The notes: generated from the letters alone by a model not told the origin. A DNA stretch of 64,000 nt from Pseudomonadota bacterium (GCA_023438245.1 JAEXRD010000148.1:62001-126000); one strand, 5' to 3'; counted from the first letter of the stretch, positions 47,777 to 59,902 are shown. Numbers and translations are program-made.

Positions 47777-47807
47777 CAGCGGCTGCGCACCCTCCGCCAG
47801 AACGAAC

Positions 47808-47834
47808 AAAGGCCGCCCCCTCGGGGGCGGCCTT
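47808..47834. terminator. Terminator between glnN and the VanX-like gene
   Basis: AAGGCCGCCCCC and GGGGGCGGCCTT pair around TC. It faces two convergent genes and may serve both. Confidence 0.85.
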
Positions 47835-47875
47835 CTTCATTGGAGGCATGCGGGAATGGTTCCCGCCGCGGGTCG

Positions 47876-48571
47876 CTATTTCTCCTCGGGCAGGGGCAGG
47901 TCCAGCGGCTCGTAGGCTTCCCAGCCCGGACCATCGAAGTGCCACCACTCGGTGGGCAGCCCCACAAAGCCCTGTTCGGCCATGGCGCGCTCCAGCACCG
48001 CGCTGTTGCGACGGGCCTCCGGGCTGGCCGCCTTGCTGCCGCGGTGGGCCTTCTCGGAGAAGTCGTCGAACTCCGTGGGCATGGGCAGCTCCCGGCCCTT
48101 GCGGTCCACCAGGGTGGCGTCCACCGCCGCGCCGCGGTTGTGCCGCGAACTCTTGACCATGACGCCGTTCTCGCGCCGGGGCTCCAACACATACCGCTCG
48201 TCCGGCATGATCCGCCAGAAGGCCTCCTGCACGGAAAACGGCCTGTAGCAGTCGTACAGCTTCAGCCCCAGGCCCTTGAGGCGCAGAGCCCTGTTGGCCG
48301 CGACCAGGCGCTTGGCGATGTCCTCGCGCAGGTAGCAGCGCCCCGACGGATAGACCTGCACGCCGGTGAAGTTGTTGGCGGTGGCGTAGCGCATGTCCAG
48401 GCGGATGCTCGGATCGAGCCGGATGGGCTCCACCATGCCCACGATGCGCAGTTCGGCGTCGCGGTCCTCGCCGGGGTCCTGGGCCAGCGCCGAGGCGGCG
48501 AACAAAAGCGCCATGGCCAGCGCCAAGGCGCCCGCACGGCGCATCCGTGCTGCTATGCCGGTGGTCAGCAT
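47876..48571 (-). CDS. Exported D-Ala-D-Ala dipeptidase (VanX/DdpX family)
   Basis: The 231-residue protein has an N-terminal signal (MLTTGIAARMRRAGALALAM then LLFAASALAQ). The VanX zinc motifs follow: SRHNRGAAVDATLV (SxHxxGxAxD) and the catalytic Glu-His pair in EWWHFDGPGWEA, with LDMRYATANNFTG and YDCYRPFSVQEAFW upstream. Family members hydrolyse D-Ala-D-Ala. Export suggests peptidoglycan fragment recycling rather than vancomycin resistance, and no vanA/vanH neighbours are present. An ATG nine codons later is an alternative start. Confidence 0.9.
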   Translation of the reverse strand: MLTTGIAARMRRAGALALAMALLFAASALAQDPGEDRDAELRIVGMVEPIRLDPSIRLDMRYATANNFTGVQVYPSGRCYLREDIAKRLVAANRALRLKGLGLKLYDCYRPFSVQEAFWRIMPDERYVLEPRRENGVMVKSSRHNRGAAVDATLVDRKGRELPMPTEFDDFSEKAHRGSKAASPEARRNSAVLERAMAEQGFVGLPTEWWHFDGPGWEAYEPLDLPLPEEK

Positions 48572-48585
48572 GCGACGTTCCGGCG

Positions 48586-48993
48586 CTACTTGGTCTTGGC
48601 CTTGGCCTTGCCGCGCTTGGTCCAGAGCTGCATGTCCTTCATCTTCTTGCGGCGATCGCGCTGCAGGGCCTTGCACACCAGGGGCATGCCCTTCTTGAAG
48701 CCGAACTTCTCGCGGTACTGGTTGGGGTCAAGCCCGTGGCTGGCCAGGTGCTTCTTGGTGATGATCTTGAACGACTTGCCACACTCGCAGCAGGTGATGG
48801 ACTTCTCGCGAACGCTCTTGGCCGGATCGCAGGCGATCTCCTCTTCCTCAACGGGAGCCATGGTGCCGCCGTCGATTTCACGGATGCCGCGCGCCAGCTT
48901 GCGAACCATGGAGGTGATCTCATCCTCGGTCATGGTGCGGACGCTGGCTTGAGCCTTCACAATCTCAAGAGCTTCCTTCAAATAATCGTCCAT
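48586..48993 (-). CDS. MucR/Ros-type zinc-finger regulator
   Basis: The 135-residue protein has the C-terminal single zinc finger CCECGKSFKIITKKHLASHG followed by LDPNQYREKFGFKKGMPLVC, the MucR/Ros hallmark; the N-terminal half is acidic and helical. Members bind AT-rich sites and repress or activate surface and motility genes. GGAG lies six bases before the ATG. The stop is 14 bases before the VanX-like start, so the two may be co-transcribed. Its own upstream region (48994-49183) is AT-rich and could be autoregulated. Confidence 0.9.
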   Translation of the reverse strand: MDDYLKEALEIVKAQASVRTMTEDEITSMVRKLARGIREIDGGTMAPVEEEEIACDPAKSVREKSITCCECGKSFKIITKKHLASHGLDPNQYREKFGFKKGMPLVCKALQRDRRKKMKDMQLWTKRGKAKAKTK

Positions 48994-49183
48994 GTGCACT
49001 CCTTTTACGCTTGTTCACGCATACGCGGGGTACTTCGAATGCTTGTTCACTGTTGGGCCGATACCATTAGACATGCACAACGTCAATGGTACCATAGGAA
49101 GTTTACTCTTTGCAAAGGCATCACCTGCTGCATAGGTTGCTGGCGTCTCTCAAGCAATCGTTTCAATGTACTGTGCGCCAAAT

Positions 49184-49211
49184 AAAAAAGGGCCCCCGGA
49201 TGGAGGCCCTT
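49184..49211 (-). terminator. Terminator after ilvC
   Basis: On the minus strand AAGGGCC and GGCCCTT pair and lead into TTTTTTATTT, 23 bases past the ilvC stop. Confidence 0.9.
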
Positions 49212-49234
49212 GATCGTCTGTATCGAGCAGTGCG

Positions 49235-50781
<1,547 letters not shown>

Positions 50782-50794
50782 GTTCCTGCCCTCC

Positions 50795-52486
<1,692 letters not shown>

Positions 52487-52490
52487 GGGC

Positions 52491-52718
52491 TTACGCCTCC
52501 TGTTGACGATACTTATCCAGCAAGGCTTGCAGTTTCGTCTTTCCGGCAAGCTTCTTCTTCTTCAGTTCCTTGATCTCCTGGTCGACCACGGGACTTAGGT
52601 GCTTGCCTTCTAGCTTCTCGATCATCTTCTCATATCCCAAATGCTGCGCCCACAGGGCGGAAAGTTCGGCGTCCTGGGCGGCGTACTTTTCGATGAGGGT
52701 GCGGTCGATGGTTTCCAT
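52491..52718 (-). CDS. DUF465 (YdcH-like) small coiled-coil protein
   Basis: The 75-residue, highly charged helical protein ([20 protein letters not shown], then [20 protein letters not shown]) fits the DUF465/YdcH family, of unknown function. GGAG lies seven bases before the ATG; a TTG two codons earlier is less likely. It is four bases before ilvB and probably co-translated. Confidence 0.8.
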   Translation of the reverse strand: METIDRTLIEKYAAQDAELSALWAQHLGYEKMIEKLEGKHLSPVVDQEIKELKKKKLAGKTKLQALLDKYRQQEA

Positions 52719-52760
52719 ACTCAATCTCCTTCATTTGGAGGTTTGCCTTCCGGGCTTCCC

Positions 52761-53072
52761 TCAGTCCGTGACCGAAGGCCACACCGGCGTTTTCTCGCAC
52801 TCGACCCGCAGCGTCTTGCCACGGGCGGCATGCCCCGACTCCAGCGTCACCTGGCTTTTCCTCAAGCCAAGCAGGGCCGCCACATACTCCACCAGGGCCG
52901 TGTTGGCCTTGTTGTCCACCGCCGGGGCCGACAGCCGGATCTTCAGGCTTCCCTGATACATTCCGGCCAGTTCCGTCTTCTTCGCGCCGGGTTGGACCCA
53001 GACCTTCACCAGCCAGCCGCCTGCTCCGGCGGCGCGCGCGTACTCAGGCAGGGCGCCGGGATCGGTTTTCAC
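52761..53072 (-). CDS. DUF167 (YggU-like) protein
   Basis: The 103-residue protein ends with the DUF167 core: VKVWVQPGAKKTELAGMYQG, KIRLSAPAVDNKANTALVEY and GLRKSQVTLESGHAARGKTL. The family is small and uncharacterised and is often encoded next to YggT, as here two genes away. Confidence 0.9.
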   Translation of the reverse strand: MKTDPGALPEYARAAGAGGWLVKVWVQPGAKKTELAGMYQGSLKIRLSAPAVDNKANTALVEYVAALLGLRKSQVTLESGHAARGKTLRVECEKTPVWPSVTD

Positions 53073-53079
53073 CGCCGGG

Positions 53080-53586
53080 CTACTCCGCCTTGCGCATACA
53101 TTTCAGTTTCGACTCAAGCGACTCCAGCCGCGACTCGGCGGGGTCGCCGGACTCCAACATGCGCAGGTGCGCCTCGATGAGCCCGCGCAGCTGGATCTCG
53201 AACTGGCTGCGCTGGCGCTTCAAATTCTCGATGTCCTCGTAGAGCTGGGCCAGGCGGGTGTGCCCCTGCTGGACCATGCCCTCGGCCTTGGACCGGGCCT
53301 CCTCAAGAATGAGCTGGGCCTCGCGCTGGGCGCCGGCCTTGATGTCGTCCACCATCTTCTGGGTGCTCATGAGGGTGTCGCGCAGGGTCTCGTCGCGCTG
53401 GCGGAAGTCTTCCACCGCGCCCTCCATGCGCTTGACCTTCTTGACCAGGGACTTGCGCTCCTCGGCCACGCTGCCGAGCATCTCGGCCACCTCCTGCAGG
53501 AGCTGGTCGACCTCGTCCGGGGCGTAGCCCCACATGCGCTTGGAAAACTTGCGGTTGAGCAGGTCGATTTTGGAGATGGTCACCAC
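53080..53586 (-). CDS. DivIVA domain protein
   Basis: The 168-residue protein opens ISKIDLLNRKFSKRMWGYAP then DEVDQLLQEVAEMLGSV, the DivIVA N-terminal lipid-binding segment, followed by a long coiled coil with a Gln/Arg-rich middle. DivIVA proteins mark negatively curved membrane and recruit division factors. It sits between yggT and the DUF167 gene, the usual YggT/DivIVA/DUF167 cluster. The start is GTG. Confidence 0.9.
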   Translation of the reverse strand: MVTISKIDLLNRKFSKRMWGYAPDEVDQLLQEVAEMLGSVAEERKSLVKKVKRMEGAVEDFRQRDETLRDTLMSTQKMVDDIKAGAQREAQLILEEARSKAEGMVQQGHTRLAQLYEDIENLKRQRSQFEIQLRGLIEAHLRMLESGDPAESRLESLESKLKCMRKAE

Positions 53587-53592
53587 GGCCCC

Positions 53593-53907
53593 CTACATGC
53601 CCATGACGCGGGCGGACATGCTCATGTCGTACACCAGCCGCTCCAGCAGGGCGTTGATGATCTGGATGCCGAAAATCACCACAAGGGGCGACAAGTCCAT
53701 GCCGCCCAGCATGACAAAGGGCATCCAGCGCCGGATGCGGGAATACACCGGGTCGGTGATGTTGCGCAGGAAGCGCACGATGGGGTTGTACGGGTCGGGG
53801 TTCACCCAGCTGAGCAGCGCCGCTATGATGGCCGCCCACATGTAGAGAGAGAGAATCGTGGTCGTGAACTGCACGAGCTTCACGAGAACAATCATCAGAT
53901 AGGACAT
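53593..53907 (-). CDS. YggT family membrane protein
   Basis: The 104-residue protein has two or three membrane segments and the YggT motif VNPDPYNPIVRFLRNITDP, with RRWMPFVMLGGMDLSPLVVI. The family is associated with osmotic-shock resistance and cell division. GGAGG lies four bases before the ATG; the TTG one codon earlier was not used. Confidence 0.9.
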   Translation of the reverse strand: MSYLMIVLVKLVQFTTTILSLYMWAAIIAALLSWVNPDPYNPIVRFLRNITDPVYSRIRRWMPFVMLGGMDLSPLVVIFGIQIINALLERLVYDMSMSARVMGM

Positions 53908-53995
53908 CAAGCCTCCGGATCAGGCAGCGCCGCGTGAATCAGGCGACCCTGCGTCTGACTCTTTCTTGGCACACCCCCGGCCAAGAATCAAGTCC

Positions 53996-54673
53996 CTACG
54001 ATTGCTCGTCGCGTTCCGGAAAGGCCCGGGCAAAGGCGCGGTGCAGCTCGGGGAAGCCGGGCACGTGCAGGTCGGCCCGCAGCGCCGGATTCTTGAAGGC
54101 CCAGAAGGGCACGCCCGCGTTCCTGGCCGTCTGCTCGTCCACGCTGGAGTCGCCCAGGAAGGCCACCTCGCCGCGCGCAACGCCCCAGGCCGCCAGGATC
54201 TTCTCCACGCCCTCGGGATCGGGCTTGGAGCGCGTCACCGTGGCCGAGGTCATGACCGGGTGGAACAGGCCCTCCAGCTCGATGGCCTGGAGCACCAGCG
54301 GCATGGTGTCCATGCGGTTGGTGTTCACGGCCAGCAGCAGCCCGGCGCCGGAGAGCCAGCGCACGAAGCGCCGCACCCCGGGCTCGCGCCGCAGGTAGGG
54401 CATGATCTCGCGGTAGTCCAGCCGGTCGCGGTAGGCCACGGCCTGGTCGTAGAGGTGCTCCGGGATGATGCGGCGGATGGACTCGAACACGTTGAGGATG
54501 TGCGTTGCGTCGGCCTCCTCCTTGTTCATGGGCGGCAGGCCGAAGTGCTTGCGGTACTGGTTGTAGTAGGCGCGGTTGGCCTCGTAGGAGTCGATGAGCA
54601 CGCCGTCGCAGTCGAAGATGACCCCGCGCACCCCGCGCAGAAAGCTTGCGTCCGTTTGGTCGGTGAGCAGCAT
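53996..54673 (-). CDS. HAD-family hydrolase (phosphoglycolate phosphatase-like)
   Basis: The 225-residue protein begins FLRGVRGVIFDCDGVLIDSY (motif I, DxDG near residue 20), has NTNRMD (motif II), Lys in KPDPEGVEKIL (motif III), and GDSSVDEQTARNAG (motif IV), with a helical cap between. Many HADs dephosphorylate small metabolites; the substrate is unknown. It lies five bases after the unknown gene upstream. Confidence 0.92.
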   Translation of the reverse strand: MLLTDQTDASFLRGVRGVIFDCDGVLIDSYEANRAYYNQYRKHFGLPPMNKEEADATHILNVFESIRRIIPEHLYDQAVAYRDRLDYREIMPYLRREPGVRRFVRWLSGAGLLLAVNTNRMDTMPLVLQAIELEGLFHPVMTSATVTRSKPDPEGVEKILAAWGVARGEVAFLGDSSVDEQTARNAGVPFWAFKNPALRADLHVPGFPELHRAFARAFPERDEQS

Positions 54674-54678
54674 GCGAC

Positions 54679-55530
54679 CTAGGCCCCCTGCCCTTCCCCA
54701 GCGATGACGGCCACGCTGATCTCGCCCTCCAGCCAGGGGCGGGTCTCCGGCGCGTGGTCCAGGCCCAGGAACTTCCAGGCCGGTGCGCGGCGCGCGGCCA
54801 CGGGCTCCGCCAGGCCCTCCACGCGGACCTCGACGGGGCTGGCGGCGGCCAGCGTCCCGCCCTCGGCCAGGTCGGCGGCCACGGCGGCGTCGGCGGTGAG
54901 GAACACGCCCCCGGGCGCAAGCACGGCCATGGCCTCCAGCACGCGCCGCCAGGGCGCGGGAGCCGGGGCGGCGTCGGGCACGCCCAGGCCGGAGAGCAGG
55001 CGCCCGACCTCCAGCGCCTCCACGTCGCTCTCCTCGTCCACGTCGGCCTCGCCCAGGGCCACGCTCTTGCCCAGCCGTTCCCAGGAATCGGACAGCCCCT
55101 GGCCGATGCCCCTGAGCTCGATGGCCCGTTCCTCCAGGTTCCAGGCCAGCAAGAGCAGCATCTGCGCCTGCCTGCGGGCCTGCTCCAGGGCGTCGGGCGC
55201 GGCGGACGCCTTCTCGTCGGCGCCGGAAATGACGCGCTCCACCTCGCTCAATACAGCCAGGCTGCCTTCCTTGGACAGGGCCTCCTCCTCGCGGATCAGC
55301 CCCTGGGCCGCGATGTCGCGCGGGTTGGCCACGGACAGGCCGAAATTGAGCGTATCGGAGAGCAGCGCCCGGGCGTTGCGGCGGTCGTAGGGCGCGCCCT
55401 CGGGCATCAGGTGCTCCGGGCTGCCGGGCCGGGCCAGGCCGGGGTCCAGGAAGCGGACTCCCTCGGGCAGGGTGGCGCGGGCCGCGTCGCTCAGGGACTG
55501 GGGCAAAAGATTCGGGAAATACAGCAGCAT
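54679..55530 (-). CDS. Unknown cytoplasmic protein
   Basis: A 283-residue protein I do not recognise. It is Ala/Glu/Leu-rich and helical (LEVGRLLSGLGVPDAAPAPA, then VLEAMAVLAPGGVFLTADAA, which faintly recalls a SAM- or nucleotide-binding turn), without signal or membrane segments. A good ribosome site (AGGAG) precedes the ATG. It is flanked by a Cys-rich unknown gene and the HAD gene in one run. Confidence 0.7.
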   Translation of the reverse strand: MLLYFPNLLPQSLSDAARATLPEGVRFLDPGLARPGSPEHLMPEGAPYDRRNARALLSDTLNFGLSVANPRDIAAQGLIREEEALSKEGSLAVLSEVERVISGADEKASAAPDALEQARRQAQMLLLLAWNLEERAIELRGIGQGLSDSWERLGKSVALGEADVDEESDVEALEVGRLLSGLGVPDAAPAPAPWRRVLEAMAVLAPGGVFLTADAAVAADLAEGGTLAAASPVEVRVEGLAEPVAARRAPAWKFLGLDHAPETRPWLEGEISVAVIAGEGQGA

Positions 55531-55545
55531 GTGGCGGCTCCTGGT

Positions 55546-55965
55546 TCAGTCTTGGGTCATGGGCGCGTCGGTCGTCGGATCATTCGGCATGGGCGAGAAA
55601 TTGCGGCACACCCCGCCGCATTCCGGCAGCTTGAGCAGGCACAATTCGCCCACCAGCAACAGGCACTCGGGCAGCGAGGCGTCCGCGCCGGGCGCGTAGT
55701 GCTCGCAGTCCACCTCGGCCCCGGTGAGGCGCTCGAAGCGGCGGCGCAACAGCCCCGCCAGCTCCGATTCCCGGATGCCGAAGCGGTCGGCGCGGTCCAG
55801 AAATTCGTCGTAGGCCGCCTCCCAGCCCACCAGCACGGCGCAGCGCCATTGGCGGTTGTAGCCGGGATTGAGGGCCTCCTCGTACAGGCAGCGGCCCCGC
55901 TCGAAATGGCGGCAGGCCGAGCCCGGCAGGCGGACCAGACGCCCCATGTCAGTCAAATCAGCCAC
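55546..55965 (-). CDS. Cys-rich unknown protein
   Basis: The 139-residue protein has seven or more cysteines in spaced pairs (ACRHFERGRCLYEEALNPGY, RCAVL, VDCEHYAPG, ECLLLVGELCLL, ECGGVCRNF), which look like metal or Fe-S ligands. No family is recognised. The start is a GTG; an ATG six codons in is possible. It lies 15 bases before the unknown gene downstream. Confidence 0.65.
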   Translation of the reverse strand: MADLTDMGRLVRLPGSACRHFERGRCLYEEALNPGYNRQWRCAVLVGWEAAYDEFLDRADRFGIRESELAGLLRRRFERLTGAEVDCEHYAPGADASLPECLLLVGELCLLKLPECGGVCRNFSPMPNDPTTDAPMTQD

Positions 55966-56058
55966 GTGCGAGCGCGGCGGGTACTGTGCACATCTCGCGC
56001 CTCCGGCGGCCTGTGTAAGCTCCGGCCACGCCGATGTAAAGCGCGGGCGGAGGAGTGA

Positions 56059-56092
56059 CCTCGGGGGTGGCCGCGGGGGTGGCCGCGGGCGT
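56059..56092 (+). repeat. Tandem GTGGCCGCGGG repeats
   Basis: Two to three near-identical 11-base units (GGTGGCCGCGG) occur back to back in the intergenic region upstream of tatA. They do not fold into a convincing terminator and have no assigned role. Confidence 0.6.
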
Positions 56093-56138
56093 TGACCCCA
56101 CGGCCCGCCGGGAGTATTGGGCTGCCTGGAGGCGCACC

Positions 56139-56342
56139 ATGGGCGGCATCACCGGCATTCTCATCCTTGTCATCATCGTGCTCGTCATCAGCGGCAAGAA
56201 CAAGCTGCCGGAGATCGGCACCGGCCTGGGCCAGGCCATCCGCGGCTTCAAGCGCTCGCTCAGCGAGCCCGACGAGATCGACGTCACCCCGCGCGACCAG
56301 CGCAAGCCCCCGGCCTATCCGGACAAGGACGCCAAGCCCTAG
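56139..56342 (+). CDS. tatA: Twin-arginine translocase subunit TatA
   Basis: The 67-residue protein has one N-terminal membrane segment ([13 protein letters not shown]), the FGxxKLPE-like hinge [20 protein letters not shown], and an acidic, proline-rich tail. TatA forms the pore of the Tat pathway; TatB/TatC are not in the window. The start uses GGAGG six bases upstream; a longer frame exists but adds a GC-rich, unlikely stretch. The stop shares CTAG with the opposing gene. Confidence 0.9.
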   Translation: MGGITGILILVIIVLVISGKNKLPEIGTGLGQAIRGFKRSLSEPDEIDVTPRDQRKPPAYPDKDAKP

Positions 56343-56956
56343 ACCCTTCCCGCGCCGTTCCTTCCGTTCTTCTGCTGGCCGTTCTGCTGGCCGTTCAGGC
56401 CGCTCGGCGGAATGAGCCGGAACCCCAACTGCACATAGTACACGCCGGAAACGGCCGTGAGCACAGCCACCACGGTGATGAGCCAGAACCGCGACACCGG
56501 GTAGGCCACGCCCAGGCTGTGCTCCACCATGATCAGCAGCACCAGCGAGATCTGCGCCAGGGTGGCCAGCTTGCTGAACCACACCGGGCGGATGGAGCCC
56601 CGCACATCCACGCCGCTGTACTGCAGCAGCGAAAGCCCGCCCACGATGATGACGTCGCGGCTGACCACCAGCACCGCCAGCCAGGGCGGCAGCCAGTCCT
56701 GGAAGGCCAGGCACAAAAACGAGGTCACCAGCAGCACCTTGTCCGCCAGCGGGTCCAGCATGGCCCCGAAGGTGGTGCGCTGCCGCAGGATGCGCGCAAG
56801 CAGGCCGTCCAGCGCGTCGGTCAGGCCCGCCACGGCGAAGAGCACCCAGGCCAGGTCGAAGCGCCTGTCCACAAAGGCCATGACGAACCCCGGCGTGAGC
56901 AGGATGCGCGTCACAGTGAGCAGGTTGGGGATGGTCCAGGCCGATGTCGCTGTCAT
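56339..56956 (-). CDS. CDP-alcohol phosphatidyltransferase
   Basis: A second enzyme of this family, 205 residues, with the signature [20 protein letters not shown] then LDPLADK. The long Asn/Gln/Gly-rich tail ([18 protein letters not shown]) is unusual. It could be phosphatidylglycerophosphate synthase, cardiolipin synthase, or another phospholipid head-group transferase; the pgsA at 3805-4365 makes a specialised role more likely for this copy. Confidence 0.9.
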   Translation of the reverse strand: MTATSAWTIPNLLTVTRILLTPGFVMAFVDRRFDLAWVLFAVAGLTDALDGLLARILRQRTTFGAMLDPLADKVLLVTSFLCLAFQDWLPPWLAVLVVSRDVIIVGGLSLLQYSGVDVRGSIRPVWFSKLATLAQISLVLLIMVEHSLGVAYPVSRFWLITVVAVLTAVSGVYYVQLGFRLIPPSGLNGQQNGQQKNGRNGAGRV

Positions 56957-57972
56957 GGCCGGGGCGCGCCTCCGTCAGGGGATTCGGGGCGCGCAAGCTT
57001 CAGGCCGCGCGCGGGCAGGGTCTCGGCCAGCCGGGCGGAAAGCCGCGCCTGGTTGGTGACGCGGGCGGTCCAGCGCCCGGTGATGCCGCCGTCGGCCATG
57101 AGGGTCGAGGCCAGCCGCGCGTCCTGCACGCAGTCGTCCCAGGAGGCCAGCAGGCGGTCGAAATCGAGCACCCCGTCCACGGCCTTCCAGCCGCTGATCT
57201 CCAGGGGGCGCGCCGCGCCTCCGGGCCGGTAGTCGCGCCCGGAAAACAGCATGGCGAAGAGGTTGCGCCACACCGCGGGCAGGTCCGAGCCGTCGGCGGC
57301 CAGGGGCTGGCCTCCGGGCGCGGCCTGGCGCAGTACGGCCTTGTAGTAGCCCTGGGGCAGCTTTTCCAGCGTGATGTCCAGCGGGGCCGGGCTTCCGGCG
57401 GCAGCCCGTTCCAGCCCCATGAGCAGGTTCAGCTCGTCCAGGGCCCTCAGCTGGCCCTCGGCCACGCCGGGGCCAAGGCGCAGGGCGTAGCCGCGCGCGC
57501 CGCCGGAGAGCAGTCCCAAGGCCTGCAGCTGGGCGCGCAGGGCGGGCCGGTTCACCTCGATGTCGAAGGCCAGCGCGGTTGCCGGGCCAGTGGTCGCGGA
57601 AGAGGCCGGAGCGGGCGCGGCCTGGCCCTCGGCGGGCGGCTGGGGCTTGGCCACGGTCTCCTGGTAGCTCAGCACCAGCTCGCGGCTCTTGGGCTCAAGG
57701 TGGCGGCGCAGGACCTCGGCCCTGGGCGGGGAGAGCGGCGCGGGCAGCACGCGCAGGGCATCCTGCAGCACAGCCTCGGCCATGGCCCGGTCCAGGGCCT
57801 GCTGCCGCGACTGGGCCTGCGGCAGGGCCGGGTCCAGCGGGGCGGAAACGTGCAGCGGCTCGGCCAGCGCGGTCGAGACGCAGAACAGGAGGCCAGCGAG
57901 GGCGAGCGCGGCGCCGGGGACGGCTCGACCCAGTCGATGCGGGAGGCGGATCAGGTGGAGGAAATGGATCAC
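56953..57972 (-). CDS. Exported protein of unknown function
   Basis: The 339-residue protein has a signal peptide (MIHFLHLIRLPHRLGRAVPG then AALALAGLLFCVSTALAEP). The mature part is Ala/Leu/Arg-rich with motifs that suggest an alpha/beta fold (LKLARPESPDGG at the end). I chose a GTG start because GGAGG lies five bases before it and it yields a clean signal; two starts 17 codons upstream lack ribosome sites. No family is recognised. Confidence 0.7.
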   Translation of the reverse strand: MIHFLHLIRLPHRLGRAVPGAALALAGLLFCVSTALAEPLHVSAPLDPALPQAQSRQQALDRAMAEAVLQDALRVLPAPLSPPRAEVLRRHLEPKSRELVLSYQETVAKPQPPAEGQAAPAPASSATTGPATALAFDIEVNRPALRAQLQALGLLSGGARGYALRLGPGVAEGQLRALDELNLLMGLERAAAGSPAPLDITLEKLPQGYYKAVLRQAAPGGQPLAADGSDLPAVWRNLFAMLFSGRDYRPGGAARPLEISGWKAVDGVLDFDRLLASWDDCVQDARLASTLMADGGITGRWTARVTNQARLSARLAETLPARGLKLARPESPDGGAPRP

Positions 57973-58168
57973 GTCAACCTCCGAAGGGCCCTTGCCCGCG
58001 CCAGAAGAAACCGGCTCCATCAATGCCTGCGGCGCGGAGAATCAAACCCATTGATATCATGCTTAAACAGCCCTGGCAAGGGCAGGCCTTCGCCTTGCTT
58101 GCGGAAGCGTAGTCGATGGAGTATTCGTCAGCTGGACGAACCCTGTCCAGGCAGCCGCGGAGGACGCC

Positions 58169-58660
58169 ATGAACCTGTACATCATGCAGCACGGCCCCTG
58201 CCTCCCGGCGGAGGTGAACCCCGACCAGCCGCTCTCCCCCGTGGGCCGCGACCAGCTGACCGCCTCGGCCCGGGCCATGCGCGTCATGGGTCTGTGGTTC
58301 GACGCCCTGGTGTGCAGCCCGCGCACCGCCGCCGCGCAAACCGCGCGCATCATCGCCGAGGGCATGGGCTACAGCGCCAGCGCCGTGGGCTCGCTGCCCG
58401 CGCTGGAGCCCAGCACCAGCCTCAAGGCCTGCCTGGAAGGCCTGCGCCCGCTGGAACGCTACCAGGCCGTGATGCTGGTGGGCCACCTGCCGCTGTTGGG
58501 CGACGTGGCCTCGCACCTGCTCTCCACCGGCCCCCGGCTGTCGCTGGGACTGGAGAACGGCGCGCTGCTCTGCGTCTCCGTGCCCAACCTGGCCGCGCGC
58601 GGGGGCACCCTGCGCTGGCTCTTGCAGCCGCCGCAGATGCAGATGATCGCCTCGTCCTAA
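58169..58660 (+). CDS. SixA-like phosphohistidine phosphatase
   Basis: The 163-residue histidine-phosphatase-superfamily protein begins MNLYIMQHGPCLPAE, has the SPxRTAxQTA segment (CSPRTAAAQTARIIAEG), and the second His motif VGHLPLLGDVAS. The usual RHG triad reads QHG, so the Arg that binds phosphate is Gln, raising doubt about catalysis. SixA relatives dephosphorylate phosphohistidine on phosphotransfer proteins. GGAGGA precedes the ATG. Confidence 0.85.
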   Translation: MNLYIMQHGPCLPAEVNPDQPLSPVGRDQLTASARAMRVMGLWFDALVCSPRTAAAQTARIIAEGMGYSASAVGSLPALEPSTSLKACLEGLRPLERYQAVMLVGHLPLLGDVASHLLSTGPRLSLGLENGALLCVSVPNLAARGGTLRWLLQPPQMQMIASS

Positions 58661-58675
58661 CGCTTTTGAAGCGCC

Positions 58676-59902
58676 CTACTCCACGCAAATCATGCGGTAG
58701 TCGTCGCCGGTGAGGCACGCCGCCGGACCGGACGCGCGCACCTCGAAGGTGTTCTCCACCCCCACCATGCCCACGCCGGGAATGCCGTGCTTGGGCTCCA
58801 GGGCGAAGCACTGCCCGGCCTCCACGGGCCTGTCGAAGCCCTTGGCGATGGCGGGCCAGCCGTCGATGGCCAGGCCGATGCCGTGGCCCAGGAAGGGCAC
58901 CTTGTTCTCGCCCAGGCCCATGAAGCCCTCGCCGAACCCGGCCTTGATGGCCCACTTCAGCACATGCGCCCAGATCTCGCTGACCAGCGCGCCGGGGCGC
59001 AGGTTCTCGGCGGCCCAGGCCTGCACGTCCATGCAGAAGCTGTGGGCGCTGGCCACCTCGCCGGGAATGCTGCCCTCCGGCCCGGCCCAGTACTGCTGGG
59101 TCTTGTCCGTGTGGTAGCCCTCGACCTGGAAGCCGATGTCCAGCCCCAGCGGCTCGCCGCGCTTCCAGACCTTGCCCGCGTAGCCCATGACCGGCACCGC
59201 CGGGTGCTCCCCGCGCAGGCCGAGGGGGCCGTTGAAGCTGCTGGGGTAGTTGCCGGAATCCCCCGCCGAGACATGGCCCAGGAAGCATTCCTCGCCGAAG
59301 GCGTTCATGCGCAGGATGCCCTGGTGGCCCAGCTCGTAGAACACGGCCCAGGCCAGGTGCGCCACCTCGCGCTCGGTCATGCCGGGCTTGAGCGCGCGGG
59401 GCAGCACGTCGTGCAGGGCCATGTGGTGGCGCGCGCCGCAGTGGCGCATGATGGCCAGCTCCCACTCGCTCTTGAGGCTCTGGGCCACGGAGAGGGGCAA
59501 GTCGCCGGGCACGAAGCGGATGTTCGCAAGCCGGGAGGCCAGCATGTCGCCCAGCTGCCAGGTCAGCCCGGCCATGTCCACGGCGATGCAGTCCGGGAAG
59601 GGAACCCCGGCCTCGCCCGCCAGGCCCGGCAGGTCCTTGTAGGACTTGTAGCCCACGGCGCGCACGGACGGAGCCTCCAGCGCGGCGCGGTCCAGGCCCT
59701 TGCGCAGCAGCAGCAGCGGCTCGCCATGCAGCGGCAGCCACACGCAGCCCATGCCCAGGGTGCCGGTGAGGTAGTAGACGCTGGTGCGGGCGAACACGAG
59801 CAGGCCGCCCGCCTCCGGGGCCAGCTCGCGCAGCAGGCGGCGGCAGCGCTCGTGGCGCAGGGCGAGTTCCTCGGCGGGGATGGTGGCCAGGGCTTCGAAC
59901 AT
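58676..59902 (-). CDS. M24 family metallopeptidase (Xaa-Pro aminopeptidase-like)
   Basis: The 408-residue protein has an N-terminal creatinase-like domain and a C-terminal pita-bread peptidase. Metal ligands are visible as LDIGF (Asp), HTDKTQQY (Asp), LGHGIGLAIDGWP (His), ALEPKHG (Glu) and GVENTFEV (Glu). Family members remove N-terminal residues before proline. The bulk of the frame agrees with the family from start to end. Confidence 0.94.
   Translation of the reverse strand: MFEALATIPAEELALRHERCRRLLRELAPEAGGLLVFARTSVYYLTGTLGMGCVWLPLHGEPLLLLRKGLDRAALEAPSVRAVGYKSYKDLPGLAGEAGVPFPDCIAVDMAGLTWQLGDMLASRLANIRFVPGDLPLSVAQSLKSEWELAIMRHCGARHHMALHDVLPRALKPGMTEREVAHLAWAVFYELGHQGILRMNAFGEECFLGHVSAGDSGNYPSSFNGPLGLRGEHPAVPVMGYAGKVWKRGEPLGLDIGFQVEGYHTDKTQQYWAGPEGSIPGEVASAHSFCMDVQAWAAENLRPGALVSEIWAHVLKWAIKAGFGEGFMGLGENKVPFLGHGIGLAIDGWPAIAKGFDRPVEAGQCFALEPKHGIPGVGMVGVENTFEVRASGPAACLTGDDYRMICVE

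Noticed and set aside
52487..52490. Attenuator or leader peptide before ilvB
   Set aside because: The gap is four bases; ilvB appears to be expressed from upstream promoters of the run.
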